Source: Pycnopodia helianthoides (taxonomy: Eukaryota > Echinodermata > Asteroidea > Forcipulatida > Asteriidae). From it: a DNA stretch of 64,000 nt. Made by a program: the position numbers and the translations under genes. Below the pieces are notes generated by a model, which was not told the origin of the DNA, searched no databases, and saw nothing but the letters and a program-made list of their open reading frames with translations. Shown piece by piece: positions 60,994 through 64,000 of this stretch (the first letter of the stretch is position 1; the number at the start of each line of letters is the position of its first letter). The stretch covers positions 18,015,168 through 18,079,167 of the forward strand of contig CM063246.1 of the NCBI GenBank assembly GCA_032158295.1. The letters run 5' to 3'.

Positions 60994-61364
60994 AGGTATT
61001 ATACAGGATTAGTAAGGATACAAAACCACATCGTGTAATTTGTTATGAAATTTATACTAGAACCATTTTTTTTCCCTGTGAGATATTTCCATTTGAAATA
61101 AAGTCATATTCATGAAAACTGTATTTGAAAACCTAAAAAAAACACGTCAAAGCTGATTTCGGTTGTTACAGCCAAAATTAGGGACAACGTGTTTACATGC
61201 TGAAAATTGTGCATGGTTTTTTCACTATTTTCTCCTGACTCACACAGCGAATTAAGCCCATACTTTCACAGGTTTGTTATATTTTCATGTATATGGTTGA
61301 TCACACAAAACATGAACACTGTCTGAGACTATTTTGTCAGCTCTACCCATCCTTTATAACACCT
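60994..61364 (+). mobile_element. TTAA-flanked MITE related to family A
   Basis: Termini AGGTATTATACAGGAT and ATCCTTTATAACACCT are inverted repeats with mismatches, between TTAA at 60990-60993 and 61365-61368. The interior shows the same modules as families A and B (TTTTTTCACTATTTTCTCCT, TTCACAGGTTTGTTATATTT) but is too diverged to be the same subfamily. No coding capacity is seen. Confidence 0.78.
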
Positions 61365-61368
61365 TTAA

Positions 61369-63019
61369 GTTTAAATCCCCCAAAATGCATATTACGAAAA
61401 ATATTTTTCGAACGATTTGTCTGCACCCACTCCAGAGTAAATCAGTAAGTCCACGTGCCATCCAGTCAATAGACGAGGGATGAGGGTGTCATTTGTATTA
61501 TTTTATGAAAAACAAAAACAAATATACGAGGGGAAGAAATATAGTAAACCATCCCTTTAACTTAATTGTGAGGTTGATAATCTCATTGGGTCAACATTGT
61601 ACATCAATATTTATGTCATTTCCATAAAAAATTTGGAAAGAAATGTACCTAATATACTTTAGCGGCATATTGGACTTTCAGCTTATGTTGGAAGTAGGCA
61701 ATAGTGAGCCGCCACTTTAGCAATCCGTTTGACACAACATGCTCCCATATCTAATTAGTACGTTGGGGGAAGTAGGGAATAGGATACCCTATGGAGGGAG
61801 AAAGGATACCCTGACCAGATCTCAGATGGATGAGTTCCGTATAATCCCAAGCATGTGTTTAATACCTTTCATTTAACAACTTTCTCAGAGATAAAGGTTT
61901 GACAACAGGAGAGTGTCAGTTGTGTAAGGAACTAGTTTTTAATATTTATAAATTATCATCCGCACAATGGCTGTTCGTTTACATGCATATAGATAGCTTT
62001 TTACAAAATCAGATACGGTGGCACCCTAAAATGTCAAGTCCGTGCTCGGTGTACGCACAAATTGTAACATGAACATCACCAGGAATATCTCATCATTTAC
62101 GAACATGGGGGAACGTGACACCCAGTGACACCTGTGCGGGGAGATTGACTCGAGACTGCTGGAGTCCCCCCGCTGATGGATCGGCGTTAAAGCCATTATG
62201 ATACCTGAGCGAAGCTTATTGCTTTGCGACTCCCCCTCCGGGCTACCCCCTCTGCGTCTGACATAAATTTTTTGTTCTCCCAACAAAACGCAGACGACGA
62301 GGAGTTCTTCATTTTAAAACATTGCTGTCCGGGTTAACATTATTATCACCCCGGGCATGAATGCACCGCGACTATTTTTTCTTCATTTCTTTGGGAGTCG
62401 CGAGGAGGATGATGACGAATCAATGAAAAAAAGTCTTATTTATTATACTCCGCAATACGATTGGTGTGGATGTGAGATTCGGGTAGACGGGATAGTGGTG
62501 TTAATTTGTTTTGTAGCCAATCGCACGTGACCGGACCCCCTAATGATACACAAGCTATATCATCCAGACTCCCCAGGCGGACCTTTTCACACCACGGTCA
62601 CAGGGTTGTCGCTTTTTCCCCCTCTTCTTCTGATGAGGTACCGTGAACCGTTGAACTAGGTCACTACGTCACAGTGGAGTCACCAGTCTCTGTTGGACTC
62701 ATGTCCCACTTTGATTGAGGAGATATATGTGTCCATACTGAGTAATGGTTGGGGCTGTTTTAACAGCATTGTCTGAAAGGTAGGCTCATGGATTGGTTTG
62801 TCAACGTAATGATGATATATATTATAAGAAATTATAAAGAAGGATACAATAAAAGTCACATGTGAAAGTTTTTGCTGAATACAGTGTCTACTTCCTGAGA
62901 AAACAGCTAACAACTGTCAAGGTATTTTCAAAAGAACGTCGAGTCCATCGACTTTTTTAGCGGTGTGACAACGGGTATGCAACCGTGTCGCTGGCCGCAG
63001 CATTCGCGAACGGACACCA
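61369..63019. other. Unannotated sequence with a G+C-rich island
   Basis: 62030-62400 is richer in G+C than its flanks and shows no repeat features, so it could be a conserved non-coding element or an unrecognised exon. The minus-strand 86-codon ORF (62026-62286) has no domain I know. Confidence 0.35.
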
Positions 63020-63191
63020 AGCCTCAAAATGTTTCGGGGTGAAAACATTTTCCAAACCATATTACTTCGAAGTGAATTCTTTCTCAAAATAGTTTATATA
63101 CTATCAACAGCTGCAGTGCTTCACACCCAGTTAGTATATGTGGTCTTAAATGTTTGGAGTAGTACCAATATATATGACTCTACCATTTAAG
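63020..63191 (+). mobile_element. Partial family C MITE
   Basis: Contains CCATATTACTTCGAAGTGAA, TTTCTCAAAATAGTTTATAT and a degraded right end before CATTTAAG, matching the 3' half of family C. The left half is missing. Confidence 0.45.
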
Positions 63192-63529
63192 CATATGAGC
63201 GCCTCTGTTTGAGTTCATATTCACCAGAATAAATATTGACATACACTCTTGCTTTACTTGACCCTAACAGTCGAAAATCTTTATAAATCCTGTGCGGGAG
63301 TTGTCTGACGTGGTAGGATATAGTACTGTAGCCAAAAGGGTAAAATGCTTGATAATATTGCTAGGTATGGCAATCTCATTGCAGCCATTTTGGGTGTTGA
63401 GTAACCGTAGACTTGGAGTATCAGTATAGTCTCTCGACAAGACGTTCCCATCGTTAGCTCATTTCGTTTGTATGGTTATTGCGTGGCGTGTGACGAAGCC
63501 GAGCGTTCTAGTGCACCCATTCAAATGTT

Positions 63530-63715
63530 AACATCCCTGTGGCGGTAACATTTTGTTCTTTCCTTTGTCCCTGTATACTCAACATTCTCCCATATACTTT
63601 GTGCACAAAATTCCTTTACGGACCATCACCGCATTCTTTTGAATTCCCCAAATGGAGACCTTTCCTTTCTGGTTTTGTCTTCAGTCTCATCGTCTCCATA
63701 AGGTAGTAAATGTTA
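63530..63715 (+). repeat. Dispersed repeat E, copy 2
   Basis: TTCTTTCCTTTGTCCCTGTA, TTCTCCCATATACTTTGTGC and CGTCTCCATAAGGTAGTAAA match the 1870 copy in the same orientation. A SINE follows 25 bases later. Confidence 0.7.
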
Positions 63716-63739
63716 ACGCATTGGACTCGAGAGTTGGGA

Positions 63740-63960
63740 TGGCTGAATCATCCGAGCGCGGGTTACAGTCCCTGTCACGACACTAACTTGTGTCCTTGAG
63801 GAAGAGACTTAACCATTAATGCTTCTCTTAATCCAGGTGTATAAATGGGTGACTTAGAGGGTAGATTATAGCACTGACATAAGCAGCTATAGAGGTTGTA
63901 TGCTCCTCGGGGAGTTGAGAAGTTTGAGGAATGGTTTAAGTACGTCTGAAACCGGTTACT
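63740..63960 (+). mobile_element. tRNA-derived SINE (second type)
   Basis: GGATGGCTGAATCATCCGAG and GCGGGTTACAGTCCC (B-box-like) are followed by TTGAGGAAGAGACTTAACCA, AATCCAGGTGTATAAATGGG and TAGAGGGTAGATTATAGCAC. This body is typical of marine invertebrate SINEs. Confidence 0.7.
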
Positions 63961-64000
63961 TCAAGGCTAACTAATAAGTACAAAACATAGTGAAGGGCCA

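Overview
The window is A+T-rich metazoan nuclear DNA with no bacterial-style gene order. It is dominated by short inverted-repeat transposons, SINEs, LINE fragments, satellites and microsatellites. The repeat repertoire suggests an echinoderm, most likely a sea star: TTAA-flanked elements ending in CAATAGTGTCCACTGCCTTT, tRNA-derived SINEs with a GGATGGGACGTAAAGCC body, and foldbacks starting GGGCCCAATTTCATAGAG. That assignment rests on recall of echinoderm repeats, not on a search.

Only one host protein-coding gene is supported. Two minus-strand exons (34377-34210 and 32673-32443) have consensus splice sites, matching phase 0 and a stop codon. They form the cytoplasmic tail of what looks like a class C G-protein-coupled receptor, best matched by memory to the GPR158/GPR179-like orphan group. 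The receptor's seven-helix and extracellular exons were not found and probably lie upstream, at higher coordinates or beyond the window.

Layout. 1-8,900: mostly unique sequence, two copies of a GGGTC-rich inverted-repeat element, and a (AAAC)n tract of about 515 bp. 9,500-20,400: TTAA-type MITEs, a MITE whose interior has grown into a 21-bp palindromic minisatellite (16,650-17,489), foldbacks, a tandem duplication, a SINE-like retroposon with a 46-nt poly(A), and two copies of a 0.4-0.6 kb element. 20,400-32,400: a degenerate 55-bp satellite carrying its own insertion, a 260-bp MITE, and long stretches with nothing recognisable. 32,443-34,377: receptor 3' exons. 35,200-44,700: dense MITEs, a SINE cut by a MITE, a LINE tail, satellites and a 203-bp near-palindrome. 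45,000-54,000: more GGGTC elements, a 22-bp minisatellite, hairpins and a tRNA-derived SINE. 55,325-56,930: a decayed non-LTR retrotransposon with two nested DNA-element insertions. 57,000-64,000: AAC repeat, tandem duplication, a TTAA MITE, and a terminal repeat plus SINE whose first half recurs near position 1,900.

The ORFs of 60-210 codons elsewhere show no recognisable domain, no paired splice sites and no codon-like composition. The longest ones are simply translations of AAAC, AAC or 21-bp repeats. I found no clearly new biological system. The most informative parts are the nested transposon history, the minisatellite growing inside a MITE, and several strong hairpins.
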